NCBI RefSeq assembly: GCF_016756495.1 | Contig: NZ_AP023243.1 | Location: 6,824,501-6,888,500 of the forward strand | From: Mesorhizobium sp. 113-3-3 | GTDB taxonomy: Bacteria > Pseudomonadota > Alphaproteobacteria > Rhizobiales > Rhizobiaceae | Length of the DNA: 64,000 nt | Direction of reading: 5' to 3' | Shown here: positions 1 to 8,533 of the stretch, in pieces | How the letters are laid out: every line of letters starts with the position of its first letter | Numbering within the stretch: the stretch's first letter is position 1 | Notes under the pieces: generated by a model | What the model was told of the DNA's origin: nothing | Seen by the model: the letters and a program-made list of their open reading frames with translations, nothing else | Database searches by the model: none | Made by a program: the position numbers and the translations under genes

Positions 1-256
1 TGGGCCGCCAAGATGAACGTCGCGAATTCCATGGCGTGTCCCTCGTTTACACAAAGTGGCCAATCAAGCCTTCGACTTGTGCCGATTGCGGGTGGGTCGC
101 GGTATCGATGCGGCCTGGCGACGACGTAGTCGACGATCTTGCGCAAAGCCGCTTATCGTTCGGCGGCCGCAGGCAAGCGCCAAAACCTGGCTAGTCATTC
201 GACCCTGATGACGAGTTTTCCGTCACCGATGAAGACGATCACTTGGCAAGCCGCGC

Positions 257-272
257 TTGGCACGTTCCATGC
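257..272 (+). promoter_or_regulatory. Orphan sigma-54 (-24/-12) promoter
   Basis: The sequence CTTGGCACGTTCCATGC has GG (259-260), ten bases, then GC (271-272), the exact RpoN promoter geometry. It resembles the promoter in front of the iscA remnant and nifS at 11997-12012. No plus-strand gene follows: downstream lies the antisense of the SDR gene. A TGT-N11-ACA (one base too long for a NifA site) lies near position 37. Probably a stranded copy of a nif promoter. Confidence 0.55.
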
Positions 273-282
273 AGCCGCAGTC

Positions 283-1923
283 TCAATCCTCGAACCTCGT
301 CGGCTTCGACGAACCGCAACCCGTCGCCGGCGAACATTCCGTTGGATTTTCTTGATCGGTTGGCTGGGCGTTTCGCGCGTCAGCCAACGAGGTCAAGCCG
401 CCGTCCACGTAGAGGGTCGAGCCGTTTACGTATGAGGCATCAGGCGAGGCCAGAAAGAACACTGCCTCGGCGACGTCTTCGGGCTCTCCCATCCGCCCCA
501 TCGGGATGCGCCGTTTGATCGCTACGGAATCGATGCAGCCGGACTCGACCAACTGAGCAATGTCAGGCGTACGGATATAGCCAAGAGCGACGGTGGCCGT
601 TCGGATGCCGACCGACCCGAGTTCGGCCGCCATGCACCGGGTCAGAATGTTCATACCCGCCCTGGACGCCCCATAGGCATGGCGCGGCACGAAGGGCAGG
701 AAACTATTGATCGATCCAAGATTGAGGATTACGCCGCCGGCGTCCATCGACTTGATCGCCTCGCGCGCGCAGGTGAAGGTGCCGGTGAGATTGACGTCCA
801 GCACCCGCTCGATCTGTTGCGGGATTTCGATCCCTCGCACAAACGTATCGGCAATAGCAGCACAGTTGACGAGGACCTCGATGCGACCGAAGCGCCCCCG
901 TATTTCCTCGAACAGCGCCACCACGTCGCTCTCGACCGCCAAGTCGACGGATTTCGCCACGTGCCTGCCGCCCAGCAAATCAGCGAGTTCTGCCGCCCCA
1001 GCACCATCTTTATCAGCAATCACGACTGTGTCGGAGTTCGCGGCAAAGCGGCGAACGACGGCGGCGCCTATACCGTTCGCGCCGCCCGTCACGACCACTG
1101 TGCGCGCGCCAGTTCGTTCGGCCGGCCGGAAGAGTTCGCCTCGAGGCGTCTCGTCGACCGGCGGGTGCGCGTCGCCCGGCTGGTTGAACGACATCCAACC
1201 GCCGTCGACCGTCAGCACCGATCCTGTGATGTAGCCCGTCTGTGCGCTGGCCAAAAAACGCACGGCCCGAGCGATCTCGTCGGGGCGCGCCATTCGCCCC
1301 ATGGGCACGCGGCGGCGCACGGCCGCGAGGTCCATCTTGCCCGCACGTTCCAGTTCCGCCACCATCGGCGTGCGCACGTATCCTGGCGCTACCGCCGTTA
1401 CGCGGATGCCGCGCGAGGCCCACTCGCATGCAAGCGATCTCGTGAGAGCGATCAAGCCTGCCTTCGAGCTGGCATAGGCGTTGCGCTTGGGATTGCCGAG
1501 CACGCCCGCCAGCGAAGCGACGTTGACAATGGCAGCGCCGGGCTGCATGCGCCTCGCCGCTTCGCCGGCCATGATGAAAGGCCCGATCAGATTTGTTGCC
1601 AGCACGCGTCGGAAGGCCTCGAAACCGGTGTCGATAGTCGCAGCCATGGCGGGTCCTATCGCCGCGTTGTTGACGAGAACATCGATTTTCGCGAACTGCG
1701 CTTCGATGCGGCCGTATAGGGCGACAATGTCCTCTTCTCGTGAGACATCGCATTCGAGGCCCAGATGCGGATGGCCGAGACCGCCGGCCAGTTCAAGAAC
1801 GCCGCTGCCAGGAAGGTCCACCGCAACGACGATGTCTCCATCGGCGGCAACGATCTCGACCAGCGCACGGCCGATTCCGCCTGCCGCTCCCGTTATGATG
1901 ACGACCCGTCCTGCCTGCTTCAT
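283..1923 (-). CDS. Tandem (two-domain) short-chain dehydrogenase/reductase
   Basis: A 546-residue protein made of two complete SDR domains joined head to tail. Each has a Rossmann TGxxxGIG motif (TGAAGGIG near residue 10, TGGANGIG near residue 282). Domain 1 keeps the catalytic YASSK. Domain 2 has YGASR, so the catalytic lysine is arginine (AGG codon) and its activity is doubtful. The ATG at 1923 is preferred to upstream codons because a GGAGAGG ribosome site precedes it and the Rossmann strand starts a few residues later. Last gene of the P450-ferredoxin-SnoaL-SDR operon, so it probably oxidises or reduces a product of the P450. SDRs of this kind are usually about 250 residues, so this looks like a duplication-fusion. 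Substrate unknown. Confidence 0.85.
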   Translation of the reverse strand: MKQAGRVVIITGAAGGIGRALVEIVAADGDIVVAVDLPGSGVLELAGGLGHPHLGLECDVSREEDIVALYGRIEAQFAKIDVLVNNAAIGPAMAATIDTGFEAFRRVLATNLIGPFIMAGEAARRMQPGAAIVNVASLAGVLGNPKRNAYASSKAGLIALTRSLACEWASRGIRVTAVAPGYVRTPMVAELERAGKMDLAAVRRRVPMGRMARPDEIARAVRFLASAQTGYITGSVLTVDGGWMSFNQPGDAHPPVDETPRGELFRPAERTGARTVVVTGGANGIGAAVVRRFAANSDTVVIADKDGAGAAELADLLGGRHVAKSVDLAVESDVVALFEEIRGRFGRIEVLVNCAAIADTFVRGIEIPQQIERVLDVNLTGTFTCAREAIKSMDAGGVILNLGSINSFLPFVPRHAYGASRAGMNILTRCMAAELGSVGIRTATVALGYIRTPDIAQLVESGCIDSVAIKRRIPMGRMGEPEDVAEAVFFLASPDASYVNGSTLYVDGGLTSLADARNAQPTDQENPTECSPATGCGSSKPTRFED

Positions 1924-2106
1924 ATGAACCTCTCCGCAGCCAGCGTCAGAGATATCGACGCGAGTCAGCCGCAAGACCGGTCGCGGACGTCCTGGTGACG
2001 GCGAGTTTCCATACCGGGTAGACGTGTTGCGTTCCGCGACCGCTCCCGCGACGCGGCTCCGCAATTGGGAGCCTTGGAAAGCATTGTGGTGACATGCATG
2101 GCATTT

Positions 2107-2646
2107 TCATTTTGATGACGAGCTGCGGCGCTTCCTGAGCGCGTAAACCGGGTCATTGGGATGCGCTGCTCCGATCGGTTGCCGCAAGCCGAACCGTTCT
2201 GCCTCGGGGACCGCTGGTGGGGTCTGCTCTTCGAGCCAATCGTAAACGACGGTCCGTTCGGCAATGCGCCACGCCCCTTCCCTCTTCTGAAAAAGATCGC
2301 AGTAACGGCCGCAGAGAAGCACCTGGCGTGCTTCTCCGTCATTGTCTGGTCCGCGTTGCAGCGCGGTGAAATAGCTTTCGACCACGGCCTCCGACGGGTC
2401 GATGAATTCGATCAAGACGTTCGTGATCTGGTGGATTAAGCGCGGTCCGGTTTTGAAGAGACCAAGCGCAAACTCAAAGAAGCCCTCGGCTGAGCCGCGA
2501 TAGGCACCGTGATTGTCATGCGCATCGGGCCAATATGCACTGCGCAGCGCAGCCTCATCCGCGCGGTCTATGCCGCGGCAGTACCGATAAAGGCAGTCGC
2601 GGATCGCCTCGCGGTCGCGCAGTTCGGTGATTTTTGCCTGGCCCAT
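2107..2646 (-). CDS. SnoaL-like / NTF2-fold protein
   Basis: A 179-residue protein resembling the SnoaL-like NTF2 fold found in small polyketide/terpenoid cyclases, hydratases and ring-dioxygenase beta subunits. The N-terminal helix with [13 protein letters not shown] is typical of the family, as is [10 protein letters not shown], which carries the usual Asp/His pocket. It sits between the ferredoxin and SDR genes of the P450 operon, with gaps of about 180-210 bp. The ATG at 2646 was chosen because the family motif begins shortly after it; its ribosome site is weak, and an upstream in-frame ATG at 2721 is possible. Likely an isomerase, hydratase or dehydratase acting on the same small molecule as the P450; this is inferred from context only. 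Confidence 0.7.
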   Translation of the reverse strand: MGQAKITELRDREAIRDCLYRYCRGIDRADEAALRSAYWPDAHDNHGAYRGSAEGFFEFALGLFKTGPRLIHQITNVLIEFIDPSEAVVESYFTALQRGPDNDGEARQVLLCGRYCDLFQKREGAWRIAERTVVYDWLEEQTPPAVPEAERFGLRQPIGAAHPNDPVYALRKRRSSSSK

Positions 2647-2857
2647 CGCTCTGTCGCAAATTTGAGATTGGAAGAGGCGTTTCGTGCCTCTAGGTGCGTG
2701 CAAGGTCGAACCGATCGGCAACTGAAGAAGCCAGAACGGAGACGAACTTCACGTGTCGCGTGCGTGTCATTGAGGTCTCGATGCCGGAGAGGAGGTTGGC
2801 AGGGAAGCGGCCGGACATCTTGCTTTGCGGTGTGGGGCCACGTCTCGTCGATTCCAC

Positions 2858-3103
2858 CTAAGCTTCCCCAGTTCTTGGTTGCATGGCGGCTGGTTCGAAC
2901 CGCGCTGCCGAGGTGCGATCGACTTCCAGCGCACGTTCGGGGCAGGATCGCGCGCCTTGTGACGCAAGCAGTTGCTCCCCCTCCGCAACCTGAATGTCAC
3001 CGGGCAGGATGTAGCCATCGTCATCAAGCTTGAAGATGTCCGGCGCTTGCGCCCAGCATCGCGCGTGACCCTGGCATTTGGCATTGTGGACGATAATGCG
3101 CAT
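2858..3103 (-). CDS. P450-associated [3Fe-4S] ferredoxin
   Basis: An 81-residue ferredoxin of the single-cluster type that reduces bacterial P450s. It begins MRIIVHNAKCQGHARC, with cluster cysteines in the first third (CxxxxxC) and a distal cysteine in ARSCPERAL; the CxxHARC pattern is typical of 3Fe-4S or 4Fe-4S P450 partners. The ATG at 3103 has a GGAGG site seven bases upstream. It lies 38 bp behind the P450 gene in the same operon, so it is the likely electron donor. No ferredoxin reductase gene is nearby, so one from elsewhere must serve. Confidence 0.85.
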   Translation of the reverse strand: MRIIVHNAKCQGHARCWAQAPDIFKLDDDGYILPGDIQVAEGEQLLASQGARSCPERALEVDRTSAARFEPAAMQPRTGEA

Positions 3104-3141
3104 AGCGCTGCCTCCATTGTCTTGGCATGGCTCGGCGATGG

Positions 3142-4359
3142 TCATGACCAGTCCAGGATCAGATTTTCGATCCCGAACACATGGCCGCCACAGGTGATGG
3201 GCGCTGTACCCTCCTTGATCCGGAAGGTCGGTATGCGCGCCAGCCATTCCTCCAGGCCAATGACAATCTCGCGCCGGGCAAGGTGTGAGCCAAGGCAACG
3301 GTGGGGACCATAGCCAAAGGCGGCGTGGCGGTTGTGATCTCGCGCCAGATCGACCGTGTTGGGGGATTCGAATTCCTCCGGGTCGCGATTTGCAATCATC
3401 GTGGCGCACGAAACATAGTCCCCCTTTCGGATCGGCGCGCCTTCGAAGTCGATATCTTTCGTAGCCACGCGGATCAACTGAATGGGCGGATAGGCCCGCA
3501 GCAACTCTTCGGTTGCGAGCAGGATGCGGGCCGGTTCGCTGCGCAGCAGTTCCTGATCCTTGAGGTTGCGCGCTAGATAAGCCAGGTCAAAGCCAATAGC
3601 TGCTGCGACAGTGTCAAGTCCCGCGACGAACACAAGCACGCCGATGCCACGGATCTCCCCGTCGGTTAGCCGGCGGCCCTCGATCTGTGCCTGCACGATG
3701 AAGGTCATGAGATCGTCGACCGGATCCTTGCGGCGATTGGTTGCAAGTTCATCGATGAAAGCCACAATCTTGCGGGCAGCCACAGGTCGTTCCACATCGT
3801 CGCCGTGGAGCAGATCTTTCGCCCAGCCGACAAATGTATCGAGTCCCTGATCCGGCAACCCCAGAAACCGAAGGAAGATGCTGACAGTGAACGGAAAGGC
3901 AAAATCCTTCATGACGTCGCAGCTCGTGGCCGATGCGGTGATCCGGTCGATCAGGGCTATCGCTCGCTCACGGACAGCCGGTTCCAGTGCCGTCACCCGC
4001 TTGGGCGAAAGCAGCGGACTGAGCAGTGAGCGAAATGCGCCATGGGCCGGTGGATCGAGCTCAAGCGGGATCGTCGGCCAGGTTTCGCCCAGTATGGAGG
4101 AGAAGATGCTGCGATGGCTGGAAAAAGTTTCAGTGTCCTGCAGCACCTTACGCTGATCTGCGGCGCGGGTGATGACCCAGGTGCCCCGGCCATCTTGCGT
4201 GTTGTAGGGGGAATAGAAGATCGGAGGCCCGTCATGGGCGCAAGCGACGGCTGCGTGTGGATCCCCGTTGGGCGTTGGTGGCATGCCTGGCGATGTGAAC
4301 AGGCTGAAGTCTCTCACCATTTCGGGCGGGACATGATCTGGGACCGGGTTGATCGCCAT
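3142..4359 (-). CDS. Cytochrome P450 (CYP127-like)
   Basis: A complete 405-residue soluble bacterial P450. Visible landmarks are the oxygen-binding helix I (AGLDT, residues 246-250), the ExxR motif EELLR (284-288) and the heme-binding loop FGYGPHRCLG (348-357, proximal Cys 355). A ribosome site (AGGAG) precedes the ATG. First complete gene of an operon with a ferredoxin, SnoaL-like protein and tandem SDR. Symbiotic plasmids and islands carry a P450 of the CYP127 group with an SDR nearby; this assignment is from memory and was not searched. It is not the gibberellin cluster, since no terpene cyclases are present. A NifA-type promoter about 500 bp upstream suggests expression in nodules. Confidence 0.88.
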   Translation of the reverse strand: MAINPVPDHVPPEMVRDFSLFTSPGMPPTPNGDPHAAVACAHDGPPIFYSPYNTQDGRGTWVITRAADQRKVLQDTETFSSHRSIFSSILGETWPTIPLELDPPAHGAFRSLLSPLLSPKRVTALEPAVRERAIALIDRITASATSCDVMKDFAFPFTVSIFLRFLGLPDQGLDTFVGWAKDLLHGDDVERPVAARKIVAFIDELATNRRKDPVDDLMTFIVQAQIEGRRLTDGEIRGIGVLVFVAGLDTVAAAIGFDLAYLARNLKDQELLRSEPARILLATEELLRAYPPIQLIRVATKDIDFEGAPIRKGDYVSCATMIANRDPEEFESPNTVDLARDHNRHAAFGYGPHRCLGSHLARREIVIGLEEWLARIPTFRIKEGTAPITCGGHVFGIENLILDWS

Positions 4360-4376
4360 TGCATTTCTCCTGCCGT

Positions 4377-4769
4377 CTAACCACTAACCAGGCCGCGCAC
4401 CATGGCATCTTGGTCATCTAGAGAGCCGACGAGCGAAATCGTCGGAGACCCGGCGTTTTCCAGCTTCGAACGGCGAACCGGAATGAAGCTCTTGCTCCAC
4501 AGCGGTTCGGGGTCGATCATCTCTGCGAGGATATCCGCAGCGCGGCACGCGAAAGACCGGTTGGCCGCCGAAGTGCTCGCCGGTCTCCTCAAGCGCCGGC
4601 GAGAGGGCAGGAGCAAGCACATTCTGGTCGAACCGTATCTGCAGATCGATCGGTGGCCATTGGCCGGTGCCGGGCGGTTGTGACGGTGACGCCAGTCACG
4701 CCGGTCGATATTGCATTCCGCGGGCAATGCCCGTTTCGGATAGAATCTGAACTGACGCTGACCTGACAT
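4377..4769 (-). pseudogene. Frameshifted unknown gene upstream of the P450
   Basis: A reading frame opens at ATG 4769 (MSGQRQFRFYPKR) with a GGAAG site, just downstream of the NifA-type promoter. Protein-like sequence then switches frame: the stretch from about 4640 to 4545 reads well in another frame (RFDQNVLAPALSPALEE), and the final part (CRAADILAEMIDPEPLW) returns to the first. This looks like a gene with two compensating or separate frameshifts that once headed the P450 operon. I do not recognise the family. It could also be a leader with no product. Confidence 0.35.
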
Positions 4770-4852
4770 GTCGTCTTCCTTCATTGCATTGAGCGCGATA
4801 TCACTCACGAATGGACGCCAGTCGGTATCTCCTGCCGTCTCACATGAGAGCT

Positions 4853-4867
4853 TCAAAAGTCGTGCCA
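4853..4867 (-). promoter_or_regulatory. Imperfect sigma-54 promoter of the P450 operon
   Basis: On the minus strand the sequence reads TTGGCACGACTTTTGAAG. The -24 element is perfect, but the -12 element is TTGA rather than TTGC (GG-N10-GA). It lies about 85 bp from the NifA site at 4947. The poor -12 may mean weak or altered activity. Confidence 0.5.
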
Positions 4868-4946
4868 ACGGCGCGGAAAGAGCCCTGCAGGAGATTTTCT
4901 ACATATCATTCAACAGCTTGAACGAATGCGCAGCCGCAAGCCTGGC

Positions 4947-4962
4947 TGTCCCGGACATGACA
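4947..4962. promoter_or_regulatory. NifA upstream activator sequence (P450 operon)
   Basis: TGT CCCGGACATG ACA is an exact TGT-N10-ACA, located about 85 bp upstream (minus strand) of a -24 TGGCAC element. It sits inside promoter cassette copy 1. Confidence 0.7.
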
Positions 4963-4985
4963 AACCCGACAGCAAAGTCGCGGCA

Positions 4986-5349
4986 GCTTCAAAATGCTCC
5001 GAGAGCACAAGGCGGCTTTTTCCATCACCTTGGGACCGTGCCCGCCTCACGCAAGCGCGGTTCAGAAAGATCACATGGCCAGCTTGCTAATGGACGTGCT
5101 GGCTTTTTTGTACCCGTTGTCGATTTCGAAGCGGTCTCGCGAGCGTCGATAGGGCGAAGCGCGTGGGCCTGTCAGCCGTCTCAATCCTGAGAACGGAGGC
5201 CATAGGGACCCTCGTCAGGTTAACCCCGATCGACTCCTGTCCCTCGTTCCGAGTTTGAGCCCAGATTTTCGCTTCGAATACGAGCCACGTGTTCGCCGCG
5301 CCGGCGACCCGGCGACCCGGCGACCCTCCGGTCCGACTTCCGACATTTT
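4986..5349. other. Intergenic, no gene recognised
   Basis: Lies between the P450 promoter cassette and the prxS regulatory region. Open frames on both strands are low-complexity, Arg/Pro-rich shadows. A short GGCGACCCGGCGACCC repetition occurs near 5310-5325. No RNA gene or promoter was seen. Confidence 0.4.
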
Positions 5350-5365
5350 TGTCCAGCTTCGGACA
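5350..5365. promoter_or_regulatory. NifA upstream activator sequence (prxS-rpoN2)
   Basis: TGT CCAGCTTCGG ACA is an exact TGT-N10-ACA. The sigma-54 promoter at 5528 lies about 165 bp downstream, within the range over which IHF-assisted looping is known to work. Confidence 0.65.
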
Positions 5366-5527
5366 AAGAGGGTCGCGGCTTGATACCCATAAAGGGGATC
5401 CCCTCCGCCCAGAGCCCACGATCTGGTGATTATGGGCGCGCTCGGTCTCGGCGAAGGCATGGTTCTGGCCGCTCAAGGCAAAGAGGGTCGCTGCAAAAAA
5501 CAGTGTGAACCCAAGCCTAAAATCAAA

Positions 5528-5543
5528 TGGCATGGCGCTTGCG
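5528..5543 (+). promoter_or_regulatory. Sigma-54 promoter of prxS-rpoN2
   Basis: TGGCATGGCGCTTGCG has GG at 5529-5530, ten bases, then GC at 5541-5542. It implies a leader of about 270 nt before prxS. A NifA/RpoN promoter here would make rpoN2 positively autoregulated, as described for the prxS-rpoN2 pair of Rhizobium etli. Confidence 0.65.
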
Positions 5544-5811
5544 TCGTACTCGGCAGAACCCATCACAAGGTGGCCAGGAGTAAGACCATTGCTGACATCG
5601 CGACGCCCCGTACAAGCGCGTACCGTTCTCGTTGCCGCGGCAAATCGAGAGCTCGTTTCTTCAGACGCCCGTGCTTGCGAGCGGTTTTGCCATGGCTGAT
5701 CCAAGGCCGACACAAAACGCGCGGCGCCCGGCCGAATTGCCGGCCGAGGTCGATGCCGTGTCAGTTTCAACCGAAAAAGCAGCGCACCAGTTTTCCTCCA
5801 GGAGCACATTG

Positions 5812-6360
5812 ATGACCGTCAAAAAAAAGGTTCCTTTCGTCACCTTTCGCACGCGTGTTCGCGATGACTCCATCGAGGGGCCAAACCCGTACCGCTGGGA
5901 AGACAAGACATCCGACGACTATTTCCGCGGCAAGCGCATCATCCTGTTCTCGCTGCCCGGTGCCTTCACCCCGACCTGCTCGACCTTGCAGTTGCCCGAT
6001 TTCGAAATGCTCTACGACGAGTTCGAGAAGGAGGGAATTGACGCGATCTACTGCGTTTCCGTCAACGATGCCTTCGTCATGAATGCCTGGGGCAAGGCCC
6101 TGGGGCTGCAGAAAGTCCAGCTCATCCCAGACGGCTCGGGCGAGTTCACCCGCAAGATGGGCATGCTGGTTGCCAAGGACAATCTCGGCTTCGGCATGCG
6201 CTCCTGGCGCTACGCTGCCGTGATCAACAATGGCGTAGTGGAGCAGTGCTTCGAGGAGGACGGTTTCTGCGACAACTGCGAGGCCGATCCCTATGGCGTA
6301 TCGTCGCCGCAGAACGTCCTTGAAACGTTGAGAGCCGCCAAAGCCGTGACGGCTGCATGA
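5812..6360 (+). CDS. prxS: Peroxiredoxin (Prx5-type), symbiotic
   Basis: A 182-residue atypical 2-Cys (Prx5/AhpC-TSA) peroxiredoxin that reduces hydrogen peroxide and organic hydroperoxides. The peroxidatic cysteine is in the motif PGAFTPTCST, and the family signature continues with the LPDFE and VNDAFVMNAW blocks. Additional cysteines in CFEEDGFCDNCEADPYGVSSP near the C-terminus could serve as resolving residues. The ATG at 5812 has an AGGAG site eight to twelve bases upstream; a longer in-frame upstream extension to 5632 reads as leader. It is 74 bp upstream of rpoN2 and shares its NifA/sigma-54 promoter, matching the prxS-rpoN2 operon of R. etli. Likely role: peroxide defence of nitrogen-fixing bacteroids. 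Confidence 0.92.
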   Translation: MTVKKKVPFVTFRTRVRDDSIEGPNPYRWEDKTSDDYFRGKRIILFSLPGAFTPTCSTLQLPDFEMLYDEFEKEGIDAIYCVSVNDAFVMNAWGKALGLQKVQLIPDGSGEFTRKMGMLVAKDNLGFGMRSWRYAAVINNGVVEQCFEEDGFCDNCEADPYGVSSPQNVLETLRAAKAVTAA

Positions 6361-6434
6361 TCTAGACGAGTCAACGTCTCGAAAATCCCCTTGCACAAGG
6401 CGAAGGGTCGCTCGGTAGGAGTTTCACGCTAGCC

Positions 6435-7889
6435 ATGGAGTCCTCAGCAAGCCTGCTTCAGCGTCAGAAGCAATCGTTGGTTTTGACGCCGCAAATGATG
6501 GAATCCATTCGCCTGTTGCAACTGGCGCATCCCGAACTGCATCAGTTCGTCGAGCAGGAAATCGAGAAGAACCCCTTTCTGGAACGGGCCTCAAACCGGG
6601 CGCCGAAGGACATTCCGTCGATTTCGGCCGGGAACCCGCGCATCGGGCCGACCACGGGCGGAATATCGGATCGGGCCTCGCAGTGGAAATCAATCCGCGG
6701 CAAAAACAATGTCCAACCGGGGGGAAACCATGCGTTCGAAGATTCCTGGACGTCCATCGAAACATTGCACGACCATGTCGCTCGTCAGATCGCTCTCAGC
6801 GCATTCGCGCCGCTGGAGCGGCGAATAGCTGGCGAGCTTGCCGGTCATCTGGAAGACACCGGATACCTTCCGGTGAACCTTTCGGAACTGGCCCGCAGCC
6901 TGAATGTCCGGGAGGCTGTTGTGGAACGGGTTCTCGGAACCTTGCAGCAGTTCGATCCACCGGGTATTTTTGCGCGAACTCTCAGCGAATGCCTTGAGAT
7001 ACAATTGCGGCAGCTAGACAGGTTCGACCCGGCAATGGCAGCGCTGGTCGCCAATCTTGAAGCGCTGGCGCGACGCGATTTTCAAACATTGAAGCGCCAT
7101 TGCGGTGTCGATGAAGACGACCTTCTCGAAATGTTGCACGAAATCCGCGCGCTCGATCCCAAGCCCGGAAACCGATTCCAATCCGGAGGGCCTGAATCGA
7201 TCATTCCCGACGTCTTGGTCCAGCCCTCTCCCGGAGGTGGGTGGCAAATCGAACTCAATCCAGACACGCTGCCTAGGCTGCTGATGAACCAAAACTATTT
7301 TGCCCAGGTCTCCCGCCTAAGCGCTCAAAATTCGAAAGATCAGTCATTTCTCAACGAATGCCTCCAAAACGCGAACTGGCTAATCCGCAGCCTTGATCAG
7401 CGCGCCAAGACGATCCTCAAGGTAGCGGCTGAAATCATCCGCCAGCAGGACGCCTTTTTTGAACATGGGGTCGCCCACCTGCGGCCTCTCAATCTCAGGA
7501 CTGTCGCGGATGCGATCAACGTGCACCAGTCGACGGTAAGCCGGGTAACGTCGAACAAGTACATGCTGACCCCGCGCGGCGTGTTCGAACTGAAGTATTT
7601 TTTCACTGTCGCGATCGGCTCCTCCGAAGGCGGCGACGCGTACTCCGCCGAAGCTGTCCGCCATCAAATCAAGGCGATGGTTGCCGTGGAATCGCCCAAC
7701 GAAGTGCTTTCAGACGACGACATTGCCACCCGGCTCAAGGAAACCGGGATCGACATTGCTCGCCGCACCGTTGCGAAATATCGTGAGGCGCTGAACATCC
7801 CGTCCTCCGCGCGACGTCGCCGGGAAAAGCGCGTGCGTCTTCGATGCCAATCAAGCCCGGTCGGCGGCGGCGACGAAAGCGGCTCTTAA
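6435..7889 (+). CDS. rpoN2: RNA polymerase sigma-54 factor, symbiotic copy
   Basis: A 484-residue sigma-54. Region I at the N-terminus is Gln/Leu-rich (LLQRQKQSLVLTPQMMESIR), followed by an acidic/variable linker, the core-binding domain, a helix-turn-helix (ADAINVHQSTVSRV) and the C-terminal RpoN box ARRTVAKYRE, which contacts the -24 element. Length is normal. The gene follows prxS and shares its NifA-type promoter, so NifA and RpoN2 would form a positive loop. In M. loti R7A the island rpoN2, not the chromosomal rpoN1, is reported essential for fixation. Its TAA overlaps the convergent nifQ stop codon by three bases, leaving no room for a terminator between them. Confidence 0.97.
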   Translation: MESSASLLQRQKQSLVLTPQMMESIRLLQLAHPELHQFVEQEIEKNPFLERASNRAPKDIPSISAGNPRIGPTTGGISDRASQWKSIRGKNNVQPGGNHAFEDSWTSIETLHDHVARQIALSAFAPLERRIAGELAGHLEDTGYLPVNLSELARSLNVREAVVERVLGTLQQFDPPGIFARTLSECLEIQLRQLDRFDPAMAALVANLEALARRDFQTLKRHCGVDEDDLLEMLHEIRALDPKPGNRFQSGGPESIIPDVLVQPSPGGGWQIELNPDTLPRLLMNQNYFAQVSRLSAQNSKDQSFLNECLQNANWLIRSLDQRAKTILKVAAEIIRQQDAFFEHGVAHLRPLNLRTVADAINVHQSTVSRVTSNKYMLTPRGVFELKYFFTVAIGSSEGGDAYSAEAVRHQIKAMVAVESPNEVLSDDDIATRLKETGIDIARRTVAKYREALNIPSSARRRREKRVRLRCQSSPVGGGDESGS

Positions 7890-8533
7890 GCGAGCCCGTT
7901 CTTGATCCGTGCCAAGTGGCTTTCGCCTTCCTCCGGGCCAAAACAGCTTTCGAAATCGCCGCATTCCTGACAACTGGGCGCGGTGCATAGCGAAAGGCCT
8001 TCAGCCTCGCAGAGCTTACGATAGAAATACTTCTTCCATTTCATGTTTTTGGTGTTGCCGGCCGCCAGCGCCGGGAAATGCCTGGCCATTAAGCGGCTGA
8101 GTTCGGCCCGATTGAAAAGGCCAAGGTCCTGCCACAGATGGTCATTGCGCAAACTGCGCCTGGCGATGATCTTGGCGAAGAGGGGGCTCGCCGGATCGCC
8201 TGGCCTGGCATGCCCAATAAGCAAGCCGCGCAGAAGCCCTTCCTCCATATCCGGCTCGGGATCGGTCAGCTTTTCCAGCGCGAAGGCGTTGACGGGAACA
8301 GCCGGGAAATAGCGTGTCATGACATCTCGCAGGTCGGCACGCGAAAGGCCGGTTGCTTCGGTCGCGGTCGCCTTGCCGGCCTCGACCTCCTCGAACGCGA
8401 GGTAGAAAACACAGGCAAGCACATGCCGGTCGAACGCCGCCGCCTGGTCTGTCGGCGGCCATTGGCTGGTGCTGAAACAGCCACGGTGATGGGCGAATGT
8501 GGCGCCGTTCTGCTGGTCTTGTTCCCAGCTCAT
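7886..8533 (-). CDS. nifQ: NifQ, molybdenum donor for FeMo-cofactor
   Basis: A 215-residue NifQ, the Fe-S protein that delivers molybdenum to the NifEN/NifH cofactor assembly site. The diagnostic cysteine motif C-x4-C-x2-C-x5-C is present near the C-terminus (CTAPSCQECGDFESC). The start overlaps the end of fdxB (ATGA), indicating translational coupling in a small protein-fdxB-nifQ operon. In M. loti R7A nifQ is reported as needed for full effectiveness but not NifA-regulated. That fits the defective -12 box of the promoter cassette upstream of this operon at 9463. Confidence 0.95.
   Translation of the reverse strand: MSWEQDQQNGATFAHHRGCFSTSQWPPTDQAAAFDRHVLACVFYLAFEEVEAGKATATEATGLSRADLRDVMTRYFPAVPVNAFALEKLTDPEPDMEEGLLRGLLIGHARPGDPASPLFAKIIARRSLRNDHLWQDLGLFNRAELSRLMARHFPALAAGNTKNMKWKKYFYRKLCEAEGLSLCTAPSCQECGDFESCFGPEEGESHLARIKNGLA

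Larger units (their letters stand above)
4745..4985 (-). repeat. NifA promoter cassette, copy 1
   Basis: This segment is similar along its length to 9380-9680 and 11590-11900. Shared landmarks, read on the plus strand, are CTTCCTTC near the first start codon, the sigma-54 element, a GAAAGA...ATTTTCT...CATAT block, the TGT-N10-ACA site and the tail GACAAACCCGACAG. It carries the promoter of the P450 operon. See the triplication finding. Confidence 0.6.

Noticed and set aside
679..1719. 346-codon plus-strand frame over the SDR gene
   Set aside because: Antisense to two well-defined SDR domains and without recognisable motifs.
283..4359. Gibberellin biosynthesis cluster
   Set aside because: Only one P450, and no GGPP synthase, CPS or KS genes; the gene order differs.
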